From the NCBI RefSeq assembly GCF_050947875.1, contig NC_134573.1, positions 63,403,815-63,467,814 on the forward strand: DNA of 64,000 bases, written 5' to 3'. A program made the position numbers and the translations under genes. The notes beneath the pieces were generated by a model, which ran no database searches, was not told the origin of the DNA, and worked only from the letters and a program-made list of their open reading frames with translations. Below are positions 53,944 through 64,000 of the stretch, in pieces. This DNA is from Dermacentor variabilis. Taxonomy: Eukaryota; Arthropoda; Arachnida; Ixodida; Ixodidae. Each line of letters opens with the position of its first letter. Positions within the stretch are counted from its first letter, which is position 1.

Positions 53944-53965
53944 CTAGGCTGATAATGATGTGGCA
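51430..53965 (+). mobile_element. RTE-clade LINE, 5' truncated
   Basis: Endonuclease-RT order with FADD active site and a 3' end CTGCAGTGGGCGTAACTAGGCTGATAATGATG typical of RTE elements, whose tails are short ATG/GAT repeats. The 5' end lacks the beginning of the endonuclease (starts within VYAPT). A single-base loss breaks the ORF. Confidence 0.9.
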
Positions 53966-54734
53966 TGGGTATTGAAGCATCTGCCCTCATCTGCTGTCAT
54001 TGGCAACACACGCCGTATTTGCATACTTGTTTAATCCTTTCAATGTCAGGTTGTTTTGGAGGTGGCGCTTCCCTAGCATTCTTTTTTTCTTAACTATTAT
54101 AAATCAAACACAGCGGTTTATTTTCAGTTATGCAGAAGGGGAAAAAGATTATGCGGATAATGGCAAATGCACTCTTGGTATGTTCCTTGCGTTCCTATCT
54201 TCGTTTTGTATCTCCTACGTGCATGTGCATATCTCTGACGTGCATGTTTCCATGTTATTGCTGCCATGTAGGAGTTAAAAAATATAAACGTACGACAGAT
54301 GGCAGAAATGTGAAATAGTGTGGCCTTGAACTACAGCATGAATATTTGGATGGAGAATCGCCGTGGTAACAGTGCATGAAGTCTAGGAGCAATCCTTCTC
54401 GTCCGCAGATGTGCACAGCTCAAGCACGCCCACGAAGGGTCGCATTCCGCAGCACAAAAAGAACACACTTTCCAGACCGAGAGATGTGAGAAAATGTGCT
54501 TCTAGAAATGCACAAAAGATGGCAGAACTGCCGCAGATCTCGCCAACAATCGGCCAGCTAGCCAGTAGACCATGTCGCTGAGACCATTTTACAGTTGTTG
54601 AACAGCTGCATTGACTCTACATCATCCTACAAAACGGCTTCTAGTGAAATATTGCACCAAGCCTTCGCCAGTTGAGTTGCATAGTAATAATGGTGGCTTC
54701 CTTGCATTGATGCTGCCTCTAGAAAACTAAAACT
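53966..54734. other. Unassigned stretch
   Basis: No recognised gene. Confidence 0.3.
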
Positions 54735-54850
54735 AGAAAGAATTCTGGGATTTAACATGCCAAAACCACAATCCGAGTATGAGGTGTGCCATAGCGGGGG
54801 TACTCCGGAGTAATTTTGACTACCTGTGGTTCTTTAATGTACACCTAATG
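54735..54850 (-). mobile_element. Ruka-like SINE tail fragment
   Basis: TTCTGGGATTTAACATGCCAAAACCACAATCCGAGTATGAGG.., ACTCCGGAGTAATTTTGACTACC and TGGTTCTTTAATGTACACC are the body in minus orientation. The tRNA-like head is absent (5' truncated). Confidence 0.85.
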
Positions 54851-55039
54851 CCGGGTTTGCAGATTACATTGTCCTGTTCACCAACACCGGGGATGAATAC
54901 TCCAAAAAGCGGCCTCACTAACATCGAGCTATCTTCGAGCATGGGGTTTGGAGGCGTCCTCCGACAAGTGCTCTGTGGTCGCTTTTACATGCAAAGCAAT
55001 GAGACCATGCATTGTTAAATTATTGGACAGCCTATTGCC

Positions 55040-56545
55040 TACGAGAAGACGCACTGTTTTCTAAGAGTGATAATAGATTGAGACCTCTCCTGGAGTGCTC
55101 GCGTCTCTTACCTAAAAAGGAAACTAGTGATGATAACAGGCATGCTCAGATTTCTTGCAGAAAAGTCATGGGGTGCATCTGTGAGTGCAATGCTCCAACT
55201 CTATAACGCACTCTTCCTGGGTCTCCTACGCTACAGCTTTCCTGTGCTGGGTGGGACCGGTAAGACCAACGTCCAAGCCCTCCAGTCTGTACAACCTCAA
55301 GCTCTCCGAATTTGTCTAGGCCTTCCCAGGTGTGCGTCAACGGCAGCAACAAAGCCACCGCGCATGACCACCCCATCAATACGTATATTCATGTCGACTC
55401 TTTAACGATGCGCATCAGACACTTCACCCTACTTCCATTGCATCATCTCGCCTCTCTTCCTGCCACTCGACCTCGTTCAGCATTTAGCAGAATTATTGCC
55501 GCCAACCATGGAAGTTTGCCGTCAAACTTTCACACCTGCAGCATGATCGTCTCTACCACTGTGGTGCCTGCATCCACTCCAAGCCCGGCATCCCGGCATT
55601 GACATTCCCGGCATCAAAAAAGAAAACGGAGATGTAATCTTTCGCCCTCAAACAAACCATGTTTTCATTCCTACATGACACACAACGAACGCACCCACGT
55701 TTATATAGACAGTTGTGTCTCCTTTAAAAGTTCAGGTGGAGCAGTGGTACTTCCCGCTCAATCTGTCACCATCAAATTCCAAGACGTCTCACGTTGCATT
55801 ACCGACGGTTGCAGAACTCGCAGCTATCTGTGCTGCTCTGGAGTTTATTGGTCCCAAATCACCACATTCATGGTCCAGCTTTTGCGATTCGAAGGCAGCT
55901 CTCCAGTGTCTGCTGTCCCCTTTCAACCATGGACCTAATGTGCAGTTAGTCACAGACATCCGACTACTCCACCATTACGCAATCGACAAGGGACACAACA
56001 TCATCTACCAGTGGATACTGGGTCACTGCAGAATTTTGGGAAATCACAGTGCGGATGAGGCTGCCCGGTCAGCCTACGATGGCGCCCCAATTATACCCAT
56101 ACCGCTGTCAACAACAGATGCAGCCCCAAGTCTTCGCTCCCTCGCACGCGAGCTTACGCAAACTGTGGAACACCAGTGAATTCACGAGCTCACGTCTTCA
56201 CACATTGGATCCAAGTTTGCAACTCTGTCTTCCACCAGGCTTGCCACGAGCGGAAGCAACACTTCTGTGCCACCTATGGCTTGGCATGGCATTCACGAAC
56301 TCCTCTTCCTTCCGCATTGGAATGGCCGACAGCCCTGCTTGCAACACCTGCGGCTGCGAGGAGACGATCGCACACCGCCTTTGTGACTGACCACGTTACA
56401 ATGTGCCAAGAAAAGTGCTCGTGACCACGCTAGAAAAACTGGACAATCGCCCCTTCACAGAAAAGAAAGTTCTAGGAAACCGGTCCAGACGGGTTCTGGC
56501 ACTCAAGGCCTTAAGGGCTTTGCTGAAGTTTTTAAGGGCCTGGGA
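55040..56545 (+). pseudogene. I-type LINE ORF2, 3' half (RT end, RNase H, terminal finger)
   Basis: The 5'-truncated ORF2 begins near RVSYLKRKLVMITGML (RT thumb region), then SVSAMLQLYNALFLGLLRYSFP. RNase H follows: THVYIDSCVSFKSSGGAVV (first Asp), TVAELAAICAALEFI (Glu), FCDSKAALQC (Asp) and ILGHCRILGNHSADEAARS (His, final Asp), so all catalytic residues remain. The C-terminal finger CNTCGCEETIAHRLCD is followed by the usual PRYNVPRKVL..LDNRP tail. Several frame shifts and a stop after LCD show decay. It ends close to 56545, where an RTE 3' piece starts. Confidence 0.8.
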
Positions 56546-57131
56546 GATTGGATCTCTCCCATGTCATTCACAGCGTGTTTACAGGAGGTATTCAGAGACC
56601 TGGATTGCAAAGAATTGGGGATAAGAGGTAATGGAGAATACCTTAGTAACTTGCAATTCGCTGATGATATTGCCTTGCTTAGTAACTCAGGGGACTAATT
56701 GCAATGCATACTCACTGACCTGGACAGGTAAAATAGGAGGGTCGGTCTAAAAATTAATCTGCAGAAAACTAATGTTTAACAGTCTTGGAAGAGAACAGCA
56801 GTTTACGATAAGTAGCAAGGCACTGAAAGTGGTAAGGGACTACATCTACTTAGGGTAGGTAGTGACCGCGGTTCTGGATCATGAGACTGAAATAATGAGA
56901 AGAATAAAAATGGGCTGGGGTGCGTTTGGCAGGCATTCTCAGATCATGAACAGCAGGTTGTCATTATCCCTCAAGAGAAAAGCTTACAACAGCTGGGTCT
57001 TACCAGTACTCGCGTATGGGGCAGAAACCTGGAGGCTTACGAAAAGGGTTCTACTTAAATTGAGGACGACGCAGCGAGCTATGGAAAGAAGTATGGGAAA
57101 GGCCTTTGTCCTGCAGTGGGTGTAGCTAGGC

Positions 57132-57166
<35 letters not shown>

Positions 57167-57167
57167 C
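56546..57167 (+). mobile_element. RTE LINE 3' fragment with internal deletion and (GAT)n tail
   Basis: Matches the RTE at 51430-53965 from MSFTACLQEVFRDL through NLQFADDIALLSNSG. It then carries stops (GGGACTAATTG) and skips directly from GAGCTATGGAAAGAAG to TATGGGAAAGGCC. The intervening ~280 bases of the other copy are missing, with AGAAG shared at the joint. The tail is about twelve GAT repeats (57132-57167). Confidence 0.9.
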
Positions 57168-57310
57168 CTTCACTCAAAAAGATCACGTACTCGTGAAGCC
57201 TGCGGCAGAAAGGATGTTCTGCAACTGCCGCCAAGGTTTGTGAGTGATGGCGCTGGCTATCACTCCCAGGGTTAGTTATAGTACTAACAAATAAGTACCC
57301 CAGAAAGTGG

Positions 57311-57540
57311 ATGGGAAAAGACTGCGCCACGGTAGAGCATCGCACACGTAATGCCAAAGCCGTGGGATCGTTCCCCACCTGTGGCAAGCTGTTTCATCAT
57401 CTTATTTCAATTCCATTAATTTATAATTTCTTTATTTCAATTAGTACAAGTAATTTTCCCCGTGTTATCCTTGGTGTATTTGTTTGTTGGCTTCTTATGA
57501 TTAATAAAAGTCAGGCCCCTCGGTAAACCCCCTTTCTTCC
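57311..57540 (+). mobile_element. tRNA-derived SINE, second family
   Basis: Head CGGTAGAGCATCGCACACGTAATGCC..GTGGGATCGTTCCCC (box B-like GGGATCGTTCC), a body with TTATAATTTCTTTATTTCAATTAGTAC, and an end TTTGTTTGTTGGCTTCTTATGATTAATAAA. The body/tail is shared with the hairpin at 50952-51127. Confidence 0.7.
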
Positions 57541-57760
57541 CGTTCTTTAAAAATATGCTGTGATATGTGTACTCAACTACGGACACAAGGACCTTTGCAG
57601 TCCTACATCATCGGAAGAGCAGATGCCATGGTTCTAATTTAATTGGCTTTCATATCTCCCACTGCACAGTTATGCAGGAGAGCTGTTTGTTAGAAGGGAC
57701 ATGCGGACATTCTCAATAACTCTGGTTTAGTAACGTATGCCCTAAGGCTTGACCTGGTTG
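57541..57760. other. Unassigned stretch
   Basis: Flank of the Gypsy insertion. Nothing recognised. Confidence 0.3.
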
Positions 57761-57764
57761 ATAT

Positions 57765-58034
57765 TGTCACGTGGTAGTGGCGGTGAAGAAGGAAGCCAAA
57801 GTGTGATTATATAAACTGGCGTTTTATTGGGCGAACTTGTGCCCTCAAAAGCAGGCTATACTCAAAGAACAACGATAGCGGTGAACACACCCGGCGATCG
57901 GCGAAAATTTGATGAGCGAGTCAAGCGCGTCGGCTTTTATACATAAGTCGTCGAATGTTCCAGAGTAATCGCTGGGACCCACGTGCCATCTACAAAGTTC
58001 TACATTATTCACGTCGCGCACACGACATGTGTCA
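57765..58034 (-). repeat. 3' LTR (shortened)
   Basis: TGTCACGTGGTAGTGGCGG..CACGACATGTGTCA. It aligns with the right LTR up to GTCGCGCACACG and then jumps to GTGTCA, losing about 150 bp. The minus-strand TATA box TATAAAAGCC is present. Confidence 0.93.
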
Positions 58035-58199
58035 ATACCCCCCTCTTCAATAGCATCGACCCGATGCTGCAAATATAAGAGAGCGAAACACAAAAGGACA
58101 CTTATTAAACAAAAGTAATAAAACAATGAAAGTACACAAAGTCCAAAGGTCAGTTACACGAAGTCCCAAAGTTCATTAATGCTGGTAGTACGGCTTGAG

Positions 58200-59270
58200 T
58201 CACACAACGTGGACTATTTCAGGTCGTGAGCGGCACCGCTGTCGTAGCGAAATGTCGTCTGGCACGACCTCATATTCCAGTGCGCCAATATGTCGGATGA
58301 TCTTGTACGGTCTTAAATAGCGACGCAAAAGCTTCTCGCTCAGCCCTCGTCGGCGTATAGGGGTCCAAACCCAAACACAGTCACCGGGCTGGTACTCGAC
58401 GAAGCGTGGTCGCAGGTTGTAGTGTTGGCTTTCGGTACGTTGCTGGTTCTTGATCCGTAGGTGGGCGAGCTGTCGGCCTTCTTCGGCGCGCTGGAGATAG
58501 GTCGCGACGTCAAGATTCTCTTCGTCGGTGACGTGCGGCAGCATAGCATCGAGCGTCATCGTCAGGTTCCTGCCGTAAACCAGCTTAAACGGCGTGATCT
58601 GTGTTGTTTCTTGCACCGCCGTTTTGTAAGGAAAGGTTACGTACAGCAGGACCATGTTCCACGTCTTGTGCTCGACGTCGACGTACAGTGCTAGCACATC
58701 GGCGAGGGTCTTGCTCAGGCGCTCCGTGAGACCATTCGTCTGCAGGTGGTAGGCAGTTGTCCTCCTGTGGCTTGTATGGCTGTACTGCAGAATGACTTGG
58801 GTGAGCTCTGCTGTAAACGCTGTTCCTCTGTAGGTGATGAGGACTTCTGTGGCACCATGTCGCAGAAGAATGTTCTCGACGAAAAATTTCGACACTTCGG
58901 CTGTGCTGCTTTTTGGTAGAGCTTTAGTTTCAGCGAAGCGGGTGAGATATTCAGTTGCCACGACAATCCACTTATGCTCAGATGTTGACATCGGAAACGG
59001 CCCCAACAAATCCATTCCAATCTGCTGGAATGGTCGGTGAGGAGGTTCGATAGGCTGCAGTAGTCCTGCTGGACTTGTCGGCGGTGTCTTGCGTCGCTGA
59101 CAGTCTCGGTATGTCTTGACGTAACGGCCGACGTTGGCGGTCATACGCGGCCAGCAATACCTTTCCTGTAGCCTTGACAGCGTCCTGGTGAATCCGAGGT
59201 GCCCAGCGGTTGGATCGTCGTGTAGGGCGTGCAGTAGGGTATTTCTGAACGCAGCGCTGACCGTACAACA
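58200..59270 (-). pseudogene. Gypsy integrase
   Basis: The HHCC zinc part (LHALHDDPTAGHLGF..CRDCQRRK-like, in shifted frames around 59100-59270) precedes the catalytic core in the frame 59144-58200. First Asp is in GMDLLGPFP. The second Asp has become Tyr (ITYRGTAF instead of ITDRGTAF). Glu is kept in NGLTERLSK. The C-terminal GPY/F-type module is RYLRPYKIIRHIGALEYEV, with Arg where the conserved Gly stands. Loss of the DDE Asp makes it inactive. The function would be insertion of cDNA into the chromosome. Confidence 0.9.
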
Positions 59271-60300
59271 AGAAGGTAGCTGGCGCGGACTGGTGAGAAG
59301 TTCTTCACGAGCAGGTTGTTTTGTAGCGTGAACGAAGACAACCCGCGCCTAAATGCCCTAGGGAAAACGTCAGTGTTCCCTTCCAAATACTCGACGAGGC
59401 CTTTTAGCTCCGGGTCTGCTCGTTGCTGTTTAGTGAAGTCTTCTGCGCTTATTATTCCGAGGAAGGCATCGTCATCCTCGTCGTCTTCTGGCGGGGGATC
59501 GATGGGGGCGCGTGATAGGCAGTCGGTGTCGGAGTATTTCCGTCTGGACTTGTAGATTACCGTGACGTCATATTCTTGCAGTCTGAGGCTCCATCTTGCC
59601 AGCCGTCCTGAAGGGTCCTGTAACTTAGCTAGCCAACACAACGCATGATGGTCGCTGAAGACTTTGAATGGCCTCCCATATAGGTAAGGGCGGAATTTCG
59701 CTGTAGCCCAAATGATGACGAGGCATTCCTTTTCAGTCGTAGAATAATTGCTTTCCGCTTTTGACAGCGACCGGCTAGCATAAGATATCACCCGTTCATG
59801 TCCGTCTTTCTTCTGGACTAGGTCGGCACCGAGGCCTAGGCTACTGGCGTCAGTGTGGATTTCGGTATCGGCGTCTTCGTTGAAATGTGCAAGTACCGGC
59901 GGCAACTGCATGCATCATTTTAGTTCTTGAAATGCATCGGCCTGCGGCGTTTGCCACTTGAACTGGACATCCGATTTGGTTAGATGCGTTAGCGGCTTAG
60001 CGATGCGTGAAAAGTCCTTGACAAAGCGCTTGTAGTAGGCACACATGCCAAGGAATCTACGCACTGCCTTCTTGTCGATGGGCTGCGGGAGCTTTGCGAT
60101 GGCAGCTGTTTTCTGCAGGTCGAGGCGTACTCCAGATTTGCTGATGACGTGGCCTAGGAACAGAAGCTCATCGTAAGTGAAGCGGCACTTTTCTGGCTTC
60201 AGAGTGAGCCCTGATGGTTTGATGGCCTCTAGTACTGTCGCAAGGCCCCGGGCTAGGCCAGTGTACGGATGGCACTGCGGCGACAGGTAGCGGCCTGGTG
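59141..60300 (-). pseudogene. Gypsy RT C-terminal part and RNase H
   Basis: It starts abruptly at a deletion joint near 60300 with LATVLEAIKPSGLTLKPEKC, FTYDELLFLGHVISKSG and FLGMCAYYKRFVKDFS (RT palm end and thumb), has a stop near 59914, then continues in the 256-codon frame 59911-59141. The RNase H has EIHTDASSLGLGADL, YSTTEKECLVIIWA, VFSDHHALCWL and YSDTDCLSR, all acidic residues kept. A frame shift near 59235 separates it from the integrase zinc finger. Confidence 0.9.
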
Positions 60301-60415
60301 ACGGCGAACGGAACGGTCATCGAGAGTTCCACTGAGTGGCGGCTAGGTAATCGGCGATGTCACGTAGGCGCTCCTCAAGCTGTGGACGCGGCGCATTGAC
60401 GGAGAACCCTCTCAG

Positions 60416-61545
60416 TCACAAGTCGCGGTATGGGCATCGGCGGTACACATGGCCGGCTTCTCTGCAGTGATAGCAGAGCAGGCAGTGGTCGGGGGCTCGC
60501 CAAATGTCCGTCTTCCTCACGTAGGTGCGCTGGGCGACGGGGCAACAGGTGGGCTTGCTGGCGGCGGACGACGGAATTGCAGCATTACAGGGCCCTAGCG
60601 CGGTTGCGGAGGGGGGCCGCGGCCGCGCTAGGGCCCTGTAATGCGGAGGGGGGCCGTGACCGCGGCGTAGGTCATCGCTTCTGGCTGCGGTTGCGGTAAT
60701 CGAGGCCACTTGAGGCTGCGACGAAGGCAGGACCTTGTGCAGTTCTTTGTGCACAATGGCCCTGATGGTCTCTTGATGGCCTTCGGAACCCAGTCCTTGG
60801 ATGGCGTACTGCGGCTTGAGCCCCTGGCGGTTATATTGCCGGGTGCGCATCTCCAGAGTTTTTTCGATCGTCGATGCCTCTGCAGAAAACTCAGCAACAG
60901 TCTTCAGTGGGTTACGAATAAGTCCGGCGAAAAGTTCTTGCTTGACGCCCCGCATCAGGAAGCGGACTTTTTTCTCCTCCGACATTTCCGGGTCGGCGTG
61001 CCGGAAAAGACGGCCATCTCCTCCGTGAAGATCGCGATTGTCTCATTTGGCAGCTGCGCTCTGGTTTCTAGTAGAGCTTGGGCTCGCTCTTTTCGCACGA
61101 CGCTTGTAAACGTTTGCAAGAAGCCGCATCTGAACAGGTCCCACGTCGCTAAGGTGGCTTCTCGATTCTCGAACCAGGTCCTGGCGGCATCTTCCAATGC
61201 AAAATAGACACGTCACAGCTTGTCGTCGCTGTCCCAATTGTTAAACGTAGCGACCCTCTCATACGTCTCCAGCCAGCTTTCCGGGCCCTCAAATGTGGAA
61301 CCGCGGAACGTCGGTGGCTCCCTGGGCTGTTGCAGAACTATTGGGGCTGCTGAGGCTGCCATTGGGCCTGTCTTGCCCGTCTCTGGACGACCTTCTCGGA
61401 CAATCTTCTTGGTCATCTCTGGTAGAATTCCGTGTTCTGGGGGAAGCTGCTGTAGCCGGCGGCTTGCTCTATGTTCCAGGATGACGTTGGTGTTGTCTTT
61501 GCGGTCCGGGCTGCTTGTCGGGGGCGTTCGGTACATGAACGTAAA
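60416..61545 (-). pseudogene. Gypsy gag with CCHC knuckle
   Basis: Capsid portion: FEGPESWLETYERVATFNNWD, then CTG TGA (a stop where an Arg codon is expected) near 61217, ALEDAARTWFENREATLATW, and a frame shift near 60960-60985. The frame 60985-60416 follows: KKVRFLMRGVKQELFAGLI and a Pro/Ala-rich linker. The C-terminal nucleocapsid knuckle is CYHCREAGHVYRRC. A perfect 22-bp inverted repeat (60582-60644) sits in the linker coding region. Confidence 0.85.
60582..60644. repeat. Perfect 22-bp inverted repeat in gag linker
   Basis: Arms 60582-60603 (GCATTACAGGGCCCTAGCGC..) and 60623-60644, with a 19-nt GC-rich loop. It probably arose by local inverted duplication, as it is translated as a repeated ALG/ALA segment. 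Confidence 0.9.
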
Positions 61546-61557
61546 GCACCTCCACCA
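61546..61557 (-). promoter_or_regulatory. Putative primer-binding site
   Basis: TGGTGGAGGTGC on the minus strand, two bases inside the 5' LTR end. The same word stands upstream of the other Gypsy gag at 23519-23530. The matching tRNA was not identified. Confidence 0.65.
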
Positions 61558-61559
61558 GA

Positions 61560-61979
61560 TGTCACGTGGTAGTGACGGTGAAGAAGGAAGCCAAACTGTG
61601 ATTATAGAAACTGGCGTTTTATTGGGCAAACTTGTGCCCTCAAAAGCAGGCTATACTCAAAGAACAACGATAGCGGCGAACACACTCGGCGATCGTCGAA
61701 AATCTGATGAGCGGGTCAAGCGCGTCGGCATTTATACATAAGTCGTCGAATGTTCCAGAGTAATCGCTAGGACCTCCGCGTGCCTTCTACAAAGTTCTAC
61801 ATTATTCGCGTCGCGCACACGTGATCAGATTACACAAGGTTCAGTCACAGACAGGGGATGGAAGCATCGATAACATTCCAGAAACTTCCGATACATGCAG
61901 GTGCGTCCTGCACTGTACGATAACATTTGTTAGGCGGTGAAACATGTCGCCCGATAAAGACAAACAAGTACGCGTGTCA
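61560..61979 (-). repeat. 5' LTR (full length, 420 bp)
   Basis: Bounded TGTCACGTGGTAG..CGCGTGTCA. On the minus strand the promoter word TATAAATGCC replaces TATAAAAGCC of the 3' LTR and of the solo LTR, weakening the TATA box. Confidence 0.95.
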
Positions 61980-61983
61980 ATAT

Positions 61984-62204
61984 ACTCTAGTCCCACAAAC
62001 CTTGGTGGTGCCGGACGCGCATTGCCAGTTGCAAGTAGGGGCTTCATAGCATGATATAGGAATAGAGAAAGCCATTCTCTTAAAAGATTAATTAAAATAG
62101 TTTGGCAATTTTAAAATCTGCCTACTGTAATTCAACCGCTCCCCATTCGCTGCTGAGTGAACTGACGACGCGATAGCCGCATCGTCTTTGCTTGTATATA
62201 TGTT
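61984..62204. other. Unassigned stretch
   Basis: Right flank of the Gypsy insertion. No feature recognised. Confidence 0.3.
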
Positions 62205-62285
62205 TGATCATGCTCATGATTTTGATGATGATCATGCTCAAGCATGATCATTGATGAGCATGATCATGCTCATGATCATGCTTGT
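62205..62285. repeat. Clustered GATCATGCTCATGATC palindromes
   Basis: About 80 bases built from overlapping CATGATCATG/GAGCATGATCATGCTC words, able to fold in several ways. Possibly a slippage product. Confidence 0.75.
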
Positions 62286-63045
62286 AAGATGCTTTCAAAG
62301 TTAAAGTGCACAAACTTCAACCCTACCTAGCCACCCACATGAAGGTTGAGCCGATGTTGGTGGCATTCACAATTGTTGGGCATAGTGGAGCCGACGAGTT
62401 CGAGTGCCAACCTAAAAAGCAGTGTCTTTAGTGATTTGAAATCGCTCACTCTTAACTTTATACTTCACTCACAAAATTAGAGGGAAGCAGTGGCACAGCT
62501 CACTGGCAACATCGGTGTGCCACCTGGGCTGATGTGTGCGAAATACAAAATGCTACTAGTGCACAATGCAACGGGTTTAGACTTGCAAATATGTGTGACA
62601 ATTAAGCATCTAGGCTTTAATTTTAGTTCGGATAAGTCCGGTATTTTTTTCTTTAGGAGACGAATAATGATGTGTCAAGTCCTGTTAAGCAGCAACTCGT
62701 ACGCTTAACTACCTAGGAGCATACAGAAACCAAGGTAACTGAGGATGAAGGGGAAGTGGAATGCAGCAGTAATGAAACGTATAGGGCTTTGGGGGCACTG
62801 CAATAAATATAAGGCGGTGTAAAAAATGCAGAAAGGAGTAAGGGTGCATGTACTAACATCTGCAAATGTCATTCTGTAACATTGCGAATCTCATTTGAGA
62901 TCTTGTTGGGGTTGGAAGTTGAAATTTAATCAAAGGTCAGTAGGCCGATTGACATTGGAGGCCCATGGTAAAGCCACAAATGAGGCAATGGAGGGTATTG
63001 TTAGGGCACTGATGAATACATTGCCACAGCGCGGCTGGTGGTGTG
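62286..63045. other. Unassigned stretch
   Basis: Short frame at 62490-62708 has no motif. A faint ISADD-less LINE-like context cannot be supported. Confidence 0.3.
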
Positions 63046-63770
63046 GTGAGTGAGTGAGTGACAACTTTATTAATCGAAGGAGTGACGGGTAAGGGAGGCT
63101 AAGCTACATAGGCTGCTAGACTGTGCTCCTCTATGACGTCTTCATCTCATGCCAGGACCTATGTCTGGATGTCTCGGATGGTGCTGGAGAGAAGGGCCTC
63201 CCGTTGTTCCTCGGTGGGGGTTGGCGAGACGATGTCGGCAGGCGGGGGATCCTCCGGGCAACTCCAGAGGATGTAGTTCTGCGAGGCAATGTCGCCACAT
63301 AGGCAGCATCATGTATCGATGACACCTCGGTGGATGTGCAAATATGTGAGGGTACATGGAAAGGAGTCTGGAGGCAATGCCAGGCGGTCTCGGACCACTT
63401 GGGAGGGCTCCCATGAGTGGGTGGGTAGGTGTACCATTCGAGGCAGTAGTGCTGGGTAATGTCGTGGTAAGTGACCGGGGGCTCCCACACGGAGGGGCCC
63501 ACTGCTTGGTTGACAAATCCTCGAGTGTATTGGTGAGCCGACTCGTTGCCGGGGTGACCTGAGTGGCTGGGGACACAGATAAGTTTGATGTGACGTGGTT
63601 TGTCTTGCAGTAGGAGCGGGCAAAGAAGCCGTGGGGTGGGTAGGCGAGACAAGACCTTAGGCTAAATTGGAGATGGCATGCTTGGAGTCGGAGAGTGTGA
63701 TGTTGCCATGGGCTGAGGTGGTGGCCAAAGTGATGGTGACATACTCACCTCGTGGCATCCGCTTACCAGC
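63046..63770 (-). pseudogene. I-type LINE ORF2 3' end (RNase H and tail)
   Basis: The minus strand reads TSAHGNITLSDSKHAISNLA, a stop at 63657, then (next frames) IKLICVPSHSGHPGNESAHQY, the RNase H C-terminal motif, and an ORF tail. The 3' end ATTAATAAAGTTGTCACTCACTCACTCAC (63046-63078) combines a polyadenylation-like signal with a (TCAC)n tail. It is 5' truncated and broken by stops. Confidence 0.75.
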
Positions 63771-64000
63771 ACTCGGGCAGCTGCTGAAACGTATGTAACC
63801 AACGAGCATCAGATGCGCTGCGAGGTCACAGAGCGTAGCCGCTGTAAATACTTGCAAAGAATGCACCAGATTTCGTGCTCCTTTGCAGCTGCTCTTGACT
63901 CGCCTCAGGAGAAGTGCATAATGAAGCATTGCACAAAATTCTCTGCAAGTTGGCGTCTCCGATGCTCAGCCAAGCACAACAAGGGTGACATAGATTCAGC
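63771..64000 (+). CDS. Open Cys-rich frame at the window edge (possible exon)
   Basis: A frame through AAAETYVTNEHQMRCEVTERSR, CKYLQRMHQISCS and CIMKHCTKFSASW stays open to the window end. An acceptor-like CTTACCAG or CTCGGGCAG stands at its start. A minus-strand frame through the same bases is also open, so coding is uncertain. Family not recognised. Confidence 0.2.

Larger units (their letters stand above)
57765..61979 (-). mobile_element. Ty3/Gypsy LTR retrotransposon, defective
   Basis: Two LTRs (57765-58034; 61560-61979) are flanked by the 4-base target repeat ATAT (57761-57764; 61980-61983). Minus-strand order is 5' LTR (right), PBS-like TGGTGGAGGTGC (61546-61557), gag, RT end, RNase H, integrase, polypurine tract GAAGAGGGGGG (about 58037-58047) and 3' LTR (left). 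Protease and the N-terminal half of RT, including the catalytic YxDD region, are deleted. The 3' LTR has lost about 150 bp against the 5' LTR. The solo LTR at 20768-21180 is from the same family. Confidence 0.96.

Overview
The window looks like a piece of a hard-tick (Ixodidae) nuclear genome. The evidence is eukaryotic and indirect: tRNA-Tyr genes with introns, dispersed tRNA-derived SINEs of the Ruka type known from ixodid ticks, several LINE clades, Ty3/Gypsy, Penelope-like, Tigger and mariner remnants, long microsatellites, and almost no uninterrupted genes. I could not run database searches, so family names come from motifs I can read.

Layout. 1-3 kb: a possible host terminal exon, a CCAATTGG-rich patch, and a TATA promoter with a small ORF. 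3.3-6.7 kb: repeats, a Ruka SINE split by a 428-bp insertion, then the left arm of a large inverted duplication carrying a tRNA-Tyr gene. 6.8-12.3 kb: a decayed I-type LINE (+). 12.3-17.6 kb: a tRNA-derived element interrupted by an apparently intact two-ORF LINE (-) with a perfect 13-bp target-site duplication. 17.6-21.2 kb: broken LINE pieces, a second copy of the 428-bp repeat (inverted), a Ruka copy and a solo LTR. 21.3-23.0 kb: the right arm with the second tRNA-Tyr gene. 23.1-25.2 kb: a long (TG)n tract and a Gypsy gag-protease fragment. 25.5-30.4 kb: a THAP-like exon start, dispersed repeats, a hairpin element and another Ruka copy. 30.4-41.9 kb: mostly AT-rich sequence with no recognisable gene.

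41.9-46.2 kb: Penelope-like and Tigger remnants. 47.1-48.4 kb: the one clearly intact host gene, an 11-finger C2H2 zinc-finger protein, with a mariner remnant just downstream. 51.0-57.5 kb: a long hairpin, an RTE LINE, an I-type LINE 3' half, a second RTE 3' end and a SINE. 57.8-62.0 kb: a defective Gypsy element with both LTRs and an ATAT target duplication. 63.0-63.8 kb: an I-type LINE 3' end (-).

Most sequence is therefore transposable-element derived and nested. The clearest functional candidates are the C2H2 gene, the two tRNA-Tyr genes and the intact LINE. The most unusual structural features are the inverted tRNA-Tyr duplication around a LINE-filled 14.6-kb spacer and a set of short insertions that end in long hairpins.
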